36,774 bases of DNA from Heyndrickxia camelliae (lineage in GTDB: Bacteria > Bacillota > Bacilli > Bacillales > Bacillaceae_C). The translations under genes were made by a program, and so were the position numbers. Shown here in pieces: positions 15,764 to 23,540 of this stretch (the first letter of the stretch is position 1; every line of letters begins with the position of its first letter). The notes beneath the pieces were generated by a model. The model did no database searches. It was given only the letters and a program-made list of their open reading frames with translations, and was not told the DNA's origin. The stretch covers positions 1 through 36,774 of the forward strand of contig NZ_PIQO01000029.1 in assembly GCF_002844575.1 (NCBI RefSeq), read 5' to 3'.

Positions 15764-16648
15764 ATGCAAAATATAAAGTTTATAAAAGATTATAAAGCAA
15801 AGGATAAATTACGTAGTAGTTTTAATGAATTGGCAAACCATGTATTTGGAATAAGTTTTGAAGAATGGTATCAAAAAGGATTTTGGAATGAAAGGTATAT
15901 ACCTTACTCCTATGTATTAGCTGAAAAAGTAATAGCTAATGTTTCTGTAAATTTATTAGATTTCATGGTAAATGGTGAGAAAAAAAGTGCTATACAGATT
16001 GGAACGGTTATGACACATCCTGATTTTCGTCATCAAGGACTTTCTGGAAAGTTGATGAGGAAGGTTCTTGAAGAGTATGAGAATAAATGTGATTTTATAT
16101 ACTTGTTTGCTAATGATACGGTGCTCGATTATTACCCAAAATTCGGTTTTGAAGTAATAGAAGAAACTCAATTCTTTTATGATAACCTTCCTTCCGCTTC
16201 AAATCCAACTACGCTCAAGATATTGGATGGACATGATGAGATGGATTTACAATTTATATATGAATTTGCAAAAAACAGAGTGCCAGTTTCACTCACTTTT
16301 GGTTCAACAAACTCCCATAGCATTCTCATGTTTTATTGTTTAAGTGTATTTCAAAATAATTTGTACTACTTAGAAGAGGACAATGTTATTCTAATTTTTG
16401 CAGAAGAAGATGAAACTCTCCATATTTATGAGTTAATTGCGAAAGAAAAATGTTCGGTGGAAAAGATATTACATAAAATTGTTCCATTAGGGATAAAAAA
16501 GATTATACTCCACTTTACACCAGATTCTGAAAATCTACTAAATGTAAAAAAACACCCTTGTAAAAATGGGGAGACATTATTTGTTAAAAGTAAAGGAGAA
16601 CTTTCTTTTCCGGATGCTTTTAAACATCCACTTTTATCGCAAGCTTAA
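15764..16648 (+). CDS. GNAT-family N-acetyltransferase, two-domain
   Basis: This 294-residue protein has its GNAT core in the first half. AIQIGTVMTHPDFRHQGLSG then KLMRKVLEEY is motif A (R-H-Q-G-L-S-G), and FANDTVLDYYPKFGF is motif B. The second half, from about 150, is a further alpha/beta region ending in NGETLFVKSKGELSFPDAF. The length and arrangement resemble Eis-like two-part acetyltransferases. Lysine- and aspartate-rich surfaces give no substrate clue. GGGGATATAT precedes ATG 15764. It lies between two dead GNAT genes and may be the surviving member of a duplicated group. Confidence 0.88.
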   Translation: MQNIKFIKDYKAKDKLRSSFNELANHVFGISFEEWYQKGFWNERYIPYSYVLAEKVIANVSVNLLDFMVNGEKKSAIQIGTVMTHPDFRHQGLSGKLMRKVLEEYENKCDFIYLFANDTVLDYYPKFGFEVIEETQFFYDNLPSASNPTTLKILDGHDEMDLQFIYEFAKNRVPVSLTFGSTNSHSILMFYCLSVFQNNLYYLEEDNVILIFAEEDETLHIYELIAKEKCSVEKILHKIVPLGIKKIILHFTPDSENLLNVKKHPCKNGETLFVKSKGELSFPDAFKHPLLSQA

Positions 16649-16740
16649 ATAAGTCATACCTTAAATGGGGGAGAGTCCTGTGATGGACCAGTATTTTAAA
16701 GGATAGAATTAGAGAAGGAACATAGGGAGTTCCAGGGGGG

Positions 16741-17127
16741 GGTTGAAGCGCTTTTTGAGGATGAATGAGCAAAGGGAAAATTTTTCGTTAATATTCAAGA
16801 ATTCCACTTGGGCATACCCTGTTTGGATCAAAACAAAATGCTTGGAATGTTAAGGATCAACTCTTCCCAATAATGTCAGCAACGATTTTGGATTTGGTTA
16901 TTTTAACAGAATACCGTGGGAAAGGGATTGAGAAATAACTTGTGGATCTTTGTGCGCAATAGCTTCCTCATGGAGATTGGGTTGCTACCACTTCTTCAAA
17001 TAATTATCCATTCTATAAAAAATGCGGGTTACTTTTATTAGATACTTCTAAAAATGGAACAGATAGGTATATGCAAGCCTGTAAAGGTTGTAACACTCCT
17101 GGATCCAAACAACAAGTCTTTAAATAG
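16741..17127 (+). pseudogene. Degenerate GNAT acetyltransferase gene
   Basis: Fragments in two frames spell a GNAT protein. EALFEDE, stop, then AKGKFFVNIQEFHLGIPCLD and QNKMLGMLRI lie in one frame. MSATILDLVILTEYRGKGIE lies in the next, followed by stops at 16934-16936 and 16961-16963. It then reads LPHGDWVATTSSNNYPFYKK with CG, a motif B. The stop at 17127 ends the reading. EYRGKGIE is the acetyl-CoA loop. Three stops and a shift make it clearly dead. It abuts the SDR gene, which starts 14 bases later. Confidence 0.75.
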
Positions 17128-17141
17128 GTAGGTGGAATACA

Positions 17142-17885
17142 ATGGGAAAAATCGCACTTATTACAGGGGCAAGTCGTTCAAATGATATGGGTTCAGCAAT
17201 TTGTCGTAGGTTAGCTTCACAAGGGATAGATATTTATTTTACATATTGGAATGCAGAAGAGGAGTGGCCAGATAAGTTTAAAAAAGAAATTTTAGAATTT
17301 GGTGTTCGTTGTGATGGGTTATATATAGATTTGTCAGATAGAAATGCCGCATTTACTATACTAGATTCTATATCTAATACTTTAGGGTTTCCAACTATTT
17401 TGGTAAATAATGCAGCACATTCAACCAGCGATGGGTATGTAAATTTGGATGCCAAAACAATAGATGACCACTATGTAGTAAACATGAGATCGACTTTCCT
17501 ACTCTGTGTGGAATTTGCCCGTCGTTTTGAAAAATCTCAACAACAATCAGGACGTATTATTAATCTGACTTCTGGTCAAGACATTAGTTCAATGCCAGGA
17601 GAATTAGCTTATGCTGCCACAAAGGGAGCCATTACCGCTTTTACAAAATCTCTTTCCATTGAACTCGCACCGTTGGGAATTACGGTGAATGCAGTAAATC
17701 CTGGACCAACGGATTCGACATGGATGACAGATGAAATCAGAGAAGTGCTTGCACCAAAGTTTTCAATGGGAAGAATTGGACTTCCAGAGGATGCTGCCCG
17801 TTTAATAGGATTCCTTGCCAGTGATGATGCAGAATGGATTACTGGGCAAGTCATTCATTCTGAAGGTGGCTTTTTTCGAAGCTAA
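17142..17885 (+). CDS. Short-chain dehydrogenase/reductase (SDR)
   Basis: This 247-residue classical SDR has its cofactor loop in LITGASRSNDMGSAI (T-G-A-S-x5-G-x-A). NNAA is at 89-92 and the catalytic Ser144 is in NLTSGQ. Tyr157 and Lys161 lie in YAATK, and VNAVNPGPTDS follows the active site. The C-terminal WITGQVIHSEGGF closes a 3-oxoacyl-reductase-type fold. The bulky GASRSND loop resembles the NAD(P)H-dependent reductases of secondary pathways in Bacillus. The substrate is unknown. GGTAGGTGG precedes ATG 17142. No partner genes are adjacent, only a dead GNAT gene upstream. Confidence 0.92.
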   Translation: MGKIALITGASRSNDMGSAICRRLASQGIDIYFTYWNAEEEWPDKFKKEILEFGVRCDGLYIDLSDRNAAFTILDSISNTLGFPTILVNNAAHSTSDGYVNLDAKTIDDHYVVNMRSTFLLCVEFARRFEKSQQQSGRIINLTSGQDISSMPGELAYAATKGAITAFTKSLSIELAPLGITVNAVNPGPTDSTWMTDEIREVLAPKFSMGRIGLPEDAARLIGFLASDDAEWITGQVIHSEGGFFRS

Positions 17886-18006
17886 TAGGACAATACCATT
17901 TATAAAGGGTATAAATTAGCTTATTAATATAATCTAGAGGGCATGCATGATATAAAAGTACCATAATGTGACAAATGGAAAATAAGTAAGAAACGGTTAA
18001 CTGGTG

Positions 18007-18266
18007 GTGAGTAGAATAAAAAAATTATGGCTATGGTGTATAAGTGGTTTCCTTCTAATTTTTGTTCCTTTTTTCAATGGACTTTAATTGAATCTTTTAC
18101 GCCATTTATGCTGCCGTTTATGTGGATGGCAGCGACCGGATTTTTTATCATCATAATTATCATGTCTATTGTTAGAATATGTAAAATAAAGGATTGGCGG
18201 CCATTTGGAATTCAGATTGCTTTTATCTTATTATTGCTCCTTATCCCTTTCAATCAAATAGTATAG
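18007..18266 (+). pseudogene. Small membrane protein gene with one frameshift
   Basis: GTG 18007 opens a frame reading SRIKKLWLWCISGFLLIFVP then FFNGL and a stop. One base back the DNA continues IESFTPFMLPFMWMAATGFF, a run of Ile, then KDWRPFGIQIAFILLLLL to TAG 18266. Adding one T to CTTTAATT near 18090 joins them as FNGLLIESF, an 87-residue protein with three membrane helices. No named family is recognised. The in-frame ATG at 18027 gives an alternative 79-residue version, but its N-terminus (VYKWFPSNFCSFF) looks like a shadow of the first frame. Confidence 0.55.
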
Positions 18267-18417
18267 ACTGGGACTTCAAATGGAATAGTACTGAACGAAA
18301 TGTTATAATCACAAAGATAAAAGAAGGAAAACTTCCGATAATAAAAAGCCGCAATTAAGACAATTTGGTGGATATATAAAAGCGATTGTAAAAATGGTAA
18401 AGCATTGGTATTATATT

Positions 18418-19373
18418 TCATTTTATTAATTCTGATGGAAAGTCTACAAATATCAAAGTAAATAATAATAATAATGATAAGCAGAAAAACATCGCAAAAA
18501 AGAAGATGTATTGAAACGTCTTCTTTTTTAATTTTATGTAAACTGCGTTGTCTTTTAACAATAGCTTCTTTTGTGTTCTTCTTTTTGATAAGAAACGTTT
18601 ATCGATAAAGTAGACTGGTATAATAATAATGACAAATATTCCAAAATATTGAAAGATCACGAGGTATGCACTAGCGCCTCCACGGTGCTCGAACTTCTCT
18701 TTATCATGTTTGTGGAATTCTCCATTTAGTGGTCCTTGAAAATCTCCGCCATGACCACCGAGAGTACTTGGACTTCCATTATTAAAGAACTTGCTGTTAC
18801 TCTTTTGTGCAAATTGCTTCATATCACCAGCTGTTGGTTGGGAAGTAGAGAAAAACCATTGAATTCCTCCTGCTAATATGGCAATGGAAAAAATAACCGA
18901 TACAATAACGCCTTTCTTCCATTCTCCTGTCTTGAATTTAAACGCTTTTTTACAAGTTCCTTTAATCCACTGCCAATGAACTCCTATATGGCAGCTAACC
19001 AACACAAGTGTTATATTTGCTGAAAGACTTGTAAACCTCGTATCATATGATTCCCATTCATTGCTAGGCTAGGAAATACAACTCTAGAGATAAAAATTCC
19101 GGTAAAAATAATTGTAGACAATGAAATTAATAAAAGTATATTCAATAGATAGCTTACTCTTATTTTAATAGGAAGCTTTGAATCGCAAATTTTAAGGGTT
19201 GAATTTTTAACCCACTTTATATTTAATCCAATATGTGTAAGAATGGCAACACCAAAGACAAGACCGGCAATTTCATGAAAAGGTAATCCGCCTAGCACTT
19301 TAGGTTCCATTAATAATGCGAAGGTTAATGCCATTAGAAAATCAAGGATAATTTTAACGTAGTTCTTTTTCAA
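18418..19373 (-). pseudogene. DUF4405-type membrane protein gene with one frameshift
   Basis: The N-terminal frame (120 codons, 19373 to 19011) has membrane helices with histidines. KIILDFLMALTFALLMEP is the first, then FHEIAGLVFGVAILTHIGL. Near 19029 the frame breaks; one added A (CAAGTC to CAAAGTC) continues it as SLSANITLVLVSCHIGVHWQ. The C-terminal part has a Gly/His-rich linker (GGHGGDFQGPLNGEFHKH) and two more membrane helices. Paired helix histidines (HIGL, CHIGVHW) are the hallmark of DUF4405 and cytochrome b561-like proteins that bind haem. It is a single-lesion pseudogene or an error. Confidence 0.7.
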
Positions 19374-19605
19374 GATGGTTACTCCATTATGAAAACTATA
19401 TTTTATAACGAACAGAAGGTAATTTTAACAGTGGAAAATTAAAATATTATTAAATAAATTTTTTATTAGTTTCTTTAGAGTTTAGTATTCGAAATAGTAT
19501 AGGTGGCGTACATTGATGAAGTAAGAATGAAATTTAACGGAAATTTATTGAATACCGATAAAACGTATTGTATTATTTAAAAAATAATGAAAATTGAGGT
19601 GTGTT

Positions 19606-20082
19606 ATGAAGCGTGGAACTACTACAAGCTTAAAAGTTGCAGTACTAATAATCGGTATTTTCGTTGTTGCAGCTTGTATATTTGGATTGCCAAGACTAGC
19701 AGTTTTTTCAGCAGAATCAAACCCTGAGTATGCATATTTAAAATGGCCCATTCTCGTAGGCCTAAATGCAACTGCACTTCCTTTTTTTCTTGCATTATAT
19801 CACGCGATTAAACTGTTGACGTTTATTGAAAGCGAAGAGGTATTTTCAAGCTTAACCAATATATCATTGAGTCAAATTAAAAATTGTGCACTAACCATAT
19901 TTTGTCTATATATAATCGGAATGATTTTTCTGCTAATGCAAAATGCATTACATCCCGGTATTGCATTAATTGGAATGGTTATTTGCTTTGTAACCATCGT
20001 TATCTTTCTCTTTACAACGGTCCTTCAGAAACTCTTACAAAATGCGATCGATATAAAGACGGAGAATGATTTAACCGTTTGA
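19606..20082 (+). CDS. DUF2975 membrane protein (YoaS-like)
   Basis: This 158-residue protein has four membrane helices: VAVLIIGIFVVAACIFGLP, ILVGLNATALPFFLALYHAI, NCALTIFCLYIIGMIFLLM and IALIGMVICFVTIVIFLFTT. The loop between helices two and three (LLTFIESEEVFSSLTNISL) is typical of DUF2975. The start is ATG 19606, with AGGTG close upstream. Members usually stand beside a short YozG-like HTH regulator; here that partner is the remnant at 20093-20246, so this gene has lost its companion. It is probably a small integral membrane protein with a regulatory role. No enzyme motif is seen. Confidence 0.85.
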   Translation: MKRGTTTSLKVAVLIIGIFVVAACIFGLPRLAVFSAESNPEYAYLKWPILVGLNATALPFFLALYHAIKLLTFIESEEVFSSLTNISLSQIKNCALTIFCLYIIGMIFLLMQNALHPGIALIGMVICFVTIVIFLFTTVLQKLLQNAIDIKTENDLTV

Positions 20083-20092
20083 GGAATTGTAC

Positions 20093-20246
20093 ATGTTAAT
20101 TTAATAGCAAAAGGAAAATGAGTGTAACAGAATATCTGAGAGGGTAGGGATTTACAATGGCGAATCTCTCCATTTTGAAGAATAGAAAGGCGAAAGCTGT
20201 TAGGTTCACTATTCTAGAAGCAATTGTCACCCCGGAGATATATTAG
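20093..20246 (+). pseudogene. Remnant of a YozG-like HTH regulator gene
   Basis: Just past the DUF2975 stop, one frame reads KMSVTEYLRG, stop, GFTMANLSILKNRKAKAVRF and TILEAIVTPEIY, stop at 20246. This is the YozG-type HTH (recognition helix around MANLSILKN, then TLEAI) with an in-frame stop and a lost C-terminus. The start region at 20093 is in another frame. DUF2975 genes normally sit beside an intact copy. Confidence 0.7.
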
Positions 20247-20296
20247 CGAACAAAGCGTAAGATTAAAAAGTTTAGAATTGGAGGAGTGGTGGAACC

Positions 20297-20800
20297 ATGA
20301 ATATTCGAATTTTGAAGGAAACAGATGCATTACAGTATCAGGAATTACGTTTAAAGGCACTTAAAATTAATCCAGAGGCATTTGGATCTACTTATGAGAG
20401 GGAGGTAAATTTTACTCAGAAAATGGTAGAGGAACGAATTCGACCAACGGTGGACAAATTTGTTCTTGGTATATTCGATGATCAAAATGTATTACTTGGG
20501 ATTGTTACTTATATGCGCGAAACTAGCATGAAGACTGCCCATAAAGGAAATATTTTCGGAATGTTCGTTGCTCCGGAATCCAGAGGGAATGGACTTGGGA
20601 AGTTACTTCTTCAAGAATTAGTAAGAAAGGTAAAACAAACCAATGGTTTAGAACAAATAAATTTAACCGTAGTCTCTGAAAACTTGCCTGCAAAGAAACT
20701 ATATTCATCCATAGGATTTGAGACATACGGTGTAGAACGAAATGCACTTAAGTCGAATGGAGTGTATTATGATGAAGATTTAATGGTTTTATTTTTATAA
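20297..20800 (+). CDS. GNAT-family N-acetyltransferase
   Basis: This 167-residue single GNAT domain begins MNIRILKETDALQYQELRLK, the typical first strand and helix. GNIFGMFVAPESRGNGLGKL is motif A (R-G-N-G-L-G), and LTVVSENLPAKKLYSSIGF is motif B. The tail YGVERNALKSNGVYYDEDLM is common in RimI-like Bacillus GNATs acting on small amines or peptides. GGAGGAGTGG precedes ATG 20297 by seven or so bases. It stands alone and is followed by a strong terminator. Confidence 0.92.
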   Translation: MNIRILKETDALQYQELRLKALKINPEAFGSTYEREVNFTQKMVEERIRPTVDKFVLGIFDDQNVLLGIVTYMRETSMKTAHKGNIFGMFVAPESRGNGLGKLLLQELVRKVKQTNGLEQINLTVVSENLPAKKLYSSIGFETYGVERNALKSNGVYYDEDLMVLFL

Positions 20801-20819
20801 GTTTAGCTGAAAGTGAAGA

Positions 20820-20850
20820 GCATTCCTAAAAAATAGGGATGCATTTTTTT
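20820..20850 (+). terminator. Rho-independent terminator after GNAT gene
   Basis: GCATTCCTA (20820-20828) pairs with TAGGGATGC (20834-20842) around an AAAAA loop, with one T-G wobble, then ATTTTTTT follows. Confidence 0.85.
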
Positions 20851-21006
20851 ATTTATAAAAACGATTCTAGAAATATTCTGAATCATTTTTTCTCTAAAGG
20901 TTTTCCTTATTTAAAAAAAGAGATAACATTACATTAAATAGTTATGTAAATTTTGTGGGAAGTCAATCATAGAAATAAAATAGGCTATAGAAAAAGGAGT
21001 GTAGTA

Positions 21007-21615
21007 ATGGGATCCAGGATTATGCATTTAATCATTGCAAACAAAATAGCAGAACATTTTTCCGTTTCAAATAAATCTTCATTCTTATTAGGGGGTGTCG
21101 CACCAGATGCTGTAGCACCAAAGGATCATTCTCATTTTTTTATAGGAGAGGTTCATGAATATTCTAGAAGAGTTGATTTTGAAAGCTTCCTGATAAAATA
21201 TAACTCGTTAAAACATTCACATTATATTTTAGGATACTATACACATTTAATCGCAGATGATATTTGGTTACAGGGATTTTTCTTGCCTTGGTTAAGGAAT
21301 CGCTTGGAAAATAATAAAGAACTATTTAAATTATATCATAATGATTTTCGCTTACTAAATGGAAAGCTGCTAGAATACTATGGATGTACCAATAAATTAA
21401 GAGCGGAAATTCAAATTCCTGATGAAGTGTTGGAACTGGGAGAAGTAAAAACGGAAGAGGTGAAAAATTTTATTCCATATGTGTTGGAAGATATGGAATA
21501 TAATCAAGAAACTCTAAATCAACCGCTTCATGTTTTTACATTTGAGCAAATAGTAGGATATATTGAAACTTCTGTTGAGAGAGGAATTTATCAGCTTCGC
21601 CCTTTGTTTAGTTAA
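21007..21615 (+). CDS. Zinc-dependent phospholipase C-like hydrolase
   Basis: This 202-residue protein has the all-helical pattern of the Zn-dependent PLC/S1-P1 nuclease-like family. GSRIMHLIIANKIAEHFS gives the first histidine. FLLGGVAPDAV and PKDHSHFF give an Asp and two His, and YILGYYTHLIADDIW a further His-Asp pair. These residues would bind Zn2+. It is shorter than secreted phospholipase C and has no signal peptide, so it is cytosolic and its substrate is unknown. The start is ATG 21007, with AAAAAGGAG upstream; the frame extends 18 codons further without a site. Confidence 0.8.
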   Translation: MGSRIMHLIIANKIAEHFSVSNKSSFLLGGVAPDAVAPKDHSHFFIGEVHEYSRRVDFESFLIKYNSLKHSHYILGYYTHLIADDIWLQGFFLPWLRNRLENNKELFKLYHNDFRLLNGKLLEYYGCTNKLRAEIQIPDEVLELGEVKTEEVKNFIPYVLEDMEYNQETLNQPLHVFTFEQIVGYIETSVERGIYQLRPLFS

Positions 21616-21623
21616 GCATCTGA

Positions 21624-21650
21624 AAGCCCCTTTCGAACTCATCGGGGCTT
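21624..21650 (+). terminator. Hairpin between convergent genes
   Basis: AAGCCCC (21624-21630) and GGGGCTT (21644-21650) form a perfect 7-bp stem with a 13-base loop. The T run is weak on both strands. It lies between the phospholipase-like gene and the minus-strand spore glycosidase gene. Confidence 0.6.
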
Positions 21651-21672
21651 GCTTTGTATTATATAGAGATAT

Positions 21673-23085
21673 TTACAATTTCCTAATGTTAAAGTTTGCT
21701 TGTAGAACCTGCCAATTTTGCGGGAAGGATGGTCCAAGCACCCAATAGCCGATACCTAGAAGATTATATTCTTTTACTAAGTCATATTTAGCCTGAATAC
21801 TTCTAGCATCTTCAAACCATACTTCATGTTTCTGTCGAGATGTATCTGTATAGCGGAAAAATGGTGACTGATAGGTGGTATTATAGCTAATAGCAGCTCC
21901 ATATTTTTTTGCTAGATTTACGGCTTCTTTTGAGCTGACTGTTTTCGCGAAGGTTCCTTGCACCCAAGGGATTTTCCAATCTCGACCATATAAAGGAACT
22001 CCCATAAGAATCTTTTCTCGAGGTATAGCAGTTACTGCATAATCTAAGACCTTTCTTACTTCATTAATTGGAGCAATGGCCCAAGGTTTGCCGCCGGCCC
22101 ATCCCCATTCATACGTCATAAGCATGACAAAGTCGACAATTTTACCATGTGCTGCATAATCATGTGCCTCATATAATAACCCTTCTTGATCCTCCCTGAC
22201 TTTTGGAGCTAATGCAGTAGAAACGGAATATCCTTCTGGGTGCAGTTGTTCTACCACTTTACGAAGGAAATTATTGTAGTTTTCCTTGTCTTCAGGATAT
22301 ATATACTCAAAATCAATATTCAAACCTTGATACCCTTTTTGTCTAATCATTGTAAGGATATTGTTAATTAGCGTATTCTGCAAGTTAGGATTTCTTAAGA
22401 TTAATGCAGCTCGGTCAGAGTCAAATTTGCTATCTACAAAGTTTGTCAGAACAAGTAATGGTGAAACACCTCTGTTTCTAGCAGTACTGATAATCTTATC
22501 ATCATTCAAAGAAGTAATGCTGCCATCTTCGTTCACGTTATGACTAAATGGAGATACGTAGGTAAAATAAGGTGTGAGAGGAGTTACGGTATTTGCACCA
22601 GCTTGACCTGTAGCTGTGACATAGGTATTGACTTCGATAGTAGGCTTAGGTGTTTCAGGTATTCTTAGTCTTTGTCCGACAAATAGTCTTTCAGGATCTT
22701 GGATTTGGTTCGCTTGAACAATAGCCGATATTGTGGATCCATACTTGTTAGCAATGGCCCACAATGTTTCCCCTGGTTGAACAATATGATAGATTACAGG
22801 AATTGTAAGCATTTGCCCAATATAGATTAAAGAAGTAGCCGTTAACTGGTTGGCATCCGCAATCTCCTGAATGGATACTCCAAAACGATTTGCGATTTGC
22901 CATAGACTATCTCCATGCTGAACTACATATTGCTGATATGGATTGGGAATCACTAATGCTTCCCCTAACACGAGCCTATTCGCATCATCCAACCCATTGG
23001 CAGCAATAATTTGTTGGATGGAAGTACCGTAATTTTGGGAGATTCGCCAAAGCGTGTCACCGCTTTGCACAACATGTATTTTCAT
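21673..23085 (-). CDS. LysM x3 + GH18 spore cortex glycosidase, YaaH/SleL-like
   Basis: This 470-residue protein has three LysM domains (about 2-47, 52-96 and 99-142; each starts (Q/V)(S/H/P)G(D/E)(T/S)LW) that bind peptidoglycan. They are followed by a GH18 barrel from about 170. The catalytic motif is GLNIDFEYI with Glu260, and MLMTYEWGWAGGKP is the typical second GH18 signature. YaaH/SleL cleaves cortex muramic-lactam glycan during spore germination. The usual form has two LysM domains, so the third is unusual. GGGGTGAG lies six bases before ATG 23085; the frame extends upstream without a ribosome site. There is no signal peptide, as expected for a protein laid on the forespore from the mother cell. 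It points to a spore former. Confidence 0.93.
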   Translation of the reverse strand: MKIHVVQSGDTLWRISQNYGTSIQQIIAANGLDDANRLVLGEALVIPNPYQQYVVQHGDSLWQIANRFGVSIQEIADANQLTATSLIYIGQMLTIPVIYHIVQPGETLWAIANKYGSTISAIVQANQIQDPERLFVGQRLRIPETPKPTIEVNTYVTATGQAGANTVTPLTPYFTYVSPFSHNVNEDGSITSLNDDKIISTARNRGVSPLLVLTNFVDSKFDSDRAALILRNPNLQNTLINNILTMIRQKGYQGLNIDFEYIYPEDKENYNNFLRKVVEQLHPEGYSVSTALAPKVREDQEGLLYEAHDYAAHGKIVDFVMLMTYEWGWAGGKPWAIAPINEVRKVLDYAVTAIPREKILMGVPLYGRDWKIPWVQGTFAKTVSSKEAVNLAKKYGAAISYNTTYQSPFFRYTDTSRQKHEVWFEDARSIQAKYDLVKEYNLLGIGYWVLGPSFPQNWQVLQANFNIRKL

Positions 23086-23127
23086 AAGATACTCACCCCA
23101 AATAAATATATTCCTTACTATATTCAA

Positions 23128-23477
23128 AGGACTGGATATGTGTTAATGACTATTTTTGAGTCGCAAATTTTGAAAATGGCGGACTACAGTTCCGTTAGGT
23201 AGGATAAAATGGCATATTTCCTTCTGATTGCAGACAATTCCTTTATTTTTAGAAAAAGAAGTACAATGATTCAATTCTACTATTTCATAGAGCATAAAAA
23301 GAGGATAAATTCAAAGAATACTAAACAATTCTACAGCAGGTACCAAAAGATAGATGTATCTAATTTTAAAAATCGAGGTTTAAGAACTAAAGAACTTCCA
23401 TAAAGAGCTAAGGTATTGCCTCCTAACGGATTTACTAGATTCAAAAATCAGAGTCAGAAGATGTACACATATATAGA
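23128..23477. other. Intergenic stretch with no convincing gene
   Basis: The gap between the divergent spore glycosidase and the dnaN paralogue is AT-rich. A 64-codon frame at 23209-23403 lacks a ribosome site and has an unconvincing composition. The promoters of both flanking genes should lie here, but I could not fix a sigma-A or sporulation-sigma site with confidence. The only clear signal is the hairpin that follows. Confidence 0.5.
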
Positions 23478-23513
23478 AAGGTATTTCAATATTTTTGTCG
23501 AAATGAATACCTT
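23478..23513 (+). promoter_or_regulatory. Inverted repeat with Spo0A box before the dnaN paralogue
   Basis: AAGGTATT (23478-23485) and AATACCTT (23506-23513) are perfect 8-bp inverted arms. Between them lies TTTTTGTCGAAAT, containing a perfect 0A box core TGTCGAA (23496-23502). The structure ends 27 bases before the ATG at 23541. It could be an operator, and Spo0A control of the clamp gene is plausible but unproved. Confidence 0.5.
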
Positions 23514-23540
23514 AATGGAATTTTAGTAGTGTTTTACTTT

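Noticed and set aside
18027-18266. Small membrane protein starting at ATG 18027
   Set aside because: The upstream frame from GTG 18007 gives a better signal-like start and joins cleanly by one added T, so I favour a frameshifted longer gene.
23209-23403. 64-codon plus-strand frame upstream of the clamp gene
   Set aside because: There is no ribosome binding site and the composition is AT-driven (Lys, Arg, Phe, Tyr, Asn) with no motif.
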